A DNA stretch of 8,215 nucleotides, taken from the NCBI GenBank assembly GCA_023247595.1, contig JAHFGF010000070.1, positions 1-8,215 of the forward strand. Reading direction: 5' to 3'. Positions 7,005 through 8,215 of the stretch are shown here, in pieces. Numbering within the stretch: position 1 is the stretch's first letter; each line of letters starts with the position of its first letter. Made by a program: the position numbers and the translations under genes. This DNA is from Candidatus Omnitrophota bacterium. GTDB taxonomy: Bacteria; Omnitrophota; Koll11; Zapsychrales; Fredricksoniimonadaceae. Under the pieces are notes generated by a model, which searched no databases, was not told the origin of the DNA, and worked only from the letters and a program-made list of their open reading frames with translations.

Positions 7005-7282
7005 TGATTACCTGCTACGATATTATTAAAAGTTTAATCCGGACGGAAAAAGGCACAAGCTTGGAGGCTCTGCGCAAATATACGTTTTATGTTGCGAAAA
7101 CTGCCACCAAGATTGATGTCAAAAAAGCTGTTGAAGAAATTTATAAGGTCAAGGTTGATGCGGTTCATACATTGATTGTTGCTGGAAAACCGAAACGCGT
7201 GCGCTATCAATTAGGTTATACCTCTGACTGGAAAAAGGCTATTGTCACATTAAAAGAAGGTTCAAAAATCGAAACGACGTAA
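7004..7282 (+). CDS. rplW: 50S ribosomal protein L23
   Basis: L23 (92 aa; usual 92-100) sits at the tunnel exit and is the docking site for trigger factor and the signal recognition particle. The docking glutamate corresponds to E15 in IRTEKG (E18 of E. coli, VSEK). Further family signals are YTFYVAKTATKIDVKKAVEEIYKVKV (consensus xFxVxxxATKxEIKxAVExxFxVKV), VHTLIVAGKPKR, and SDWKKAIVTLKEG near the end. It overlaps the rplD stop by one base, with only a weak AAAGAGA-type binding site, so translation is probably coupled to rplD. Confidence 0.97.
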   Translation: MITCYDIIKSLIRTEKGTSLEALRKYTFYVAKTATKIDVKKAVEEIYKVKVDAVHTLIVAGKPKRVRYQLGYTSDWKKAIVTLKEGSKIETT

Positions 7283-7316
7283 CTGCGTCGAGTGCGATTA
7301 AATTGTTGAGGGACTC

Positions 7317-8156
7317 ATGGGTATCAAAAGATTTAAACCAACCACAAACGGATTAAGGCACGCAATACTTCCTGATTTCAAGGAAATCACCAAAGGATTT
7401 CCCGAGAAATCCTTGCTGGTTTCTTTAAAGAAAACAGGTGGACGTAATGCTTACGGACGCATCACCAGCCGTCATCGCGGCGGTGGTCATAAGAGAATGT
7501 ATCGATTAGTTGATTTCAAACGCGATCGTATTGATCAGCCGGCAACTGTTTTAGCCATTGAATATGATCCTAACCGAACAGCCCGCATTGCGTTAATTGA
7601 ATATCACAGCGATAAGTCGAAAGCCTATATTCTCGCTCCAATGGATTTAAAAGTCGGTGATTTGATTGGAAGTACCAATACCCAAGATATTGAAATCGCA
7701 GCTGGAAATTGTATGCCGCTGCATCGAATTCCTCTAGGAACGGCTATTCACAACGTTGAATTAAAGCCTGGCCGAGGTGGCAAGATTGTCCGTGCCGCTG
7801 GTACATCTGCTCAATTAATTGCCAAAGAAGGCAAAGAAGCCCATATCCGATTACCGTCCAGCGAAGTTCGTAAAGTCAGCATCAATTGCCGTGCGACCAT
7901 CGGACAATTGGGTAATGTCGAGAATGAAACAATTTCCATCGGTAAAGCCGGCCGCAGCCGTTGGTGGGGCAGACGTCCTCAATCCCGCGGTGTTGTTATG
8001 AACCCGGTCGATCACCCGCACGGTGGTGGTGAAGGTAAAGCTCCGCAAGGTAATCCGCATCCTGTTACTCCTTGGGGTAAACCGACCAAAGGTTATAAAA
8101 CTCGTAAAAAACGAAAATACTCTAATATTTTTATCGTAAAGAGAAGGACAAAGTAA
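7317..8156 (+). CDS. rplB: 50S ribosomal protein L2
   Basis: L2 (279 aa; E. coli 273) is needed for subunit joining and contacts the peptidyl transferase region. Visible are the start [15 protein letters not shown] (the family usually has KxxxPTSxGxR), [19 protein letters not shown] (48-66), [19 protein letters not shown], and [15 protein letters not shown]. The last motif includes H233, equivalent to the essential E. coli H229. The basic C-terminus ends [19 protein letters not shown] at 7308-7313 precedes the ATG with short spacing. It follows rplW after 34 nt and is followed by rpsS after one base, the standard S10 order. Confidence 0.98.
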   Translation: MGIKRFKPTTNGLRHAILPDFKEITKGFPEKSLLVSLKKTGGRNAYGRITSRHRGGGHKRMYRLVDFKRDRIDQPATVLAIEYDPNRTARIALIEYHSDKSKAYILAPMDLKVGDLIGSTNTQDIEIAAGNCMPLHRIPLGTAIHNVELKPGRGGKIVRAAGTSAQLIAKEGKEAHIRLPSSEVRKVSINCRATIGQLGNVENETISIGKAGRSRWWGRRPQSRGVVMNPVDHPHGGGEGKAPQGNPHPVTPWGKPTKGYKTRKKRKYSNIFIVKRRTK

Positions 8157-8157
8157 T

Positions 8158-8215
8158 ATGTCGCGTTCTGTCAAAAAAGGTCCTTACGTGGAAGATTCTT
8201 TGATGCGCCGTTTTA
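8158..8215 (+). CDS. rpsS: 30S ribosomal protein S19, N-terminal fragment (3' end outside window)
   Basis: Nineteen codons are present before the window ends: MSRSVKKGPYVEDSLMRRF. The SRSVKKGPYVE start matches the family (E. coli MPRSLKKGPFID). S19 lies in the 30S head and forms a complex with S13. AAGGA at 8144-8148, inside the rplB end, is its binding site, with a 9-nt spacer. The position after rplB agrees with the S10 order. The rest of the gene cannot be judged. Confidence 0.95.
   Translation, partial: MSRSVKKGPYVEDSLMRRF

Noticed and set aside
7275..7290. Small inverted repeat CGACG/CGTCG spanning the rplW stop
   Set aside because: It is only a 5-bp stem with no T-tract and partly coding, within what chance gives.
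7851..8174. Minus-strand open frame of 107 codons over the rplB end
   Set aside because: It is antisense to the L2 C-terminus and the start of S19, with no independent support.

Overview
The window is a stretch of a bacterial transcription and translation super-cluster, with every gene on the + strand and almost no non-coding DNA. The order is rpoC (3' part), rpsL, rpsG, fusA, tuf, rpsJ, rplC, rplD, rplW, rplB and rpsS (5' part). This is the rpoBC, str and S10 operons joined end to end. All ten gene products other than the cut rpsS read as intact to their stop codons, and each has the diagnostic motifs of its family. I see no mobile element, CRISPR array, RNA gene or pseudogene.

Organism: the genes are clearly bacterial. 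The rpoC fragment opens inside what looks like the SI3-type insertion of the trigger loop, a trait of Gram-negative-type lineages and not of Firmicutes or Actinobacteria. Base composition is moderate to slightly AT-rich by eye. The S7 start ([10 protein letters not shown]) and the general divergence of the proteins suggest an under-sampled Gram-negative-type phylum. An Omnitrophota- or PVC-related lineage is possible, but this is a guess from impression and not a demonstrated assignment.

Layout: 1-978 is the RNA polymerase beta' C-terminus. Its last 59 nt overlap the start of rpsL (S12) in another frame. rpsL and rpsG (S7) are joined by a TAATG stop/start. fusA (EF-G) follows after 36 nt and tuf (EF-Tu) after 46 nt with a strong Shine-Dalgarno. 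The 54-nt tuf-rpsJ gap holds a GC-rich perfect hairpin with a T-tract, an intrinsic terminator or attenuator that ends just before the rpsJ ribosome binding site. The S10 part continues with rpsJ (S10), rplC (L3), rplD (L4), rplW (L23, TAATG-coupled to rplD), rplB (L2) and the first 19 codons of rpsS (S19). The rpsJ-rplC and rplC-rplD gaps each hold an imperfect palindrome built from related 7-nt words.

The products work together: beta' is the catalytic half of RNA polymerase, the S and L proteins build the two ribosomal subunits, and EF-Tu and EF-G drive elongation. I do not see a new biological system here. The points worth a second look are the rpoC/rpsL overlap, the terminator inside the cluster, the paired 7-nt-word palindromes, and unusual residues in EF-G.
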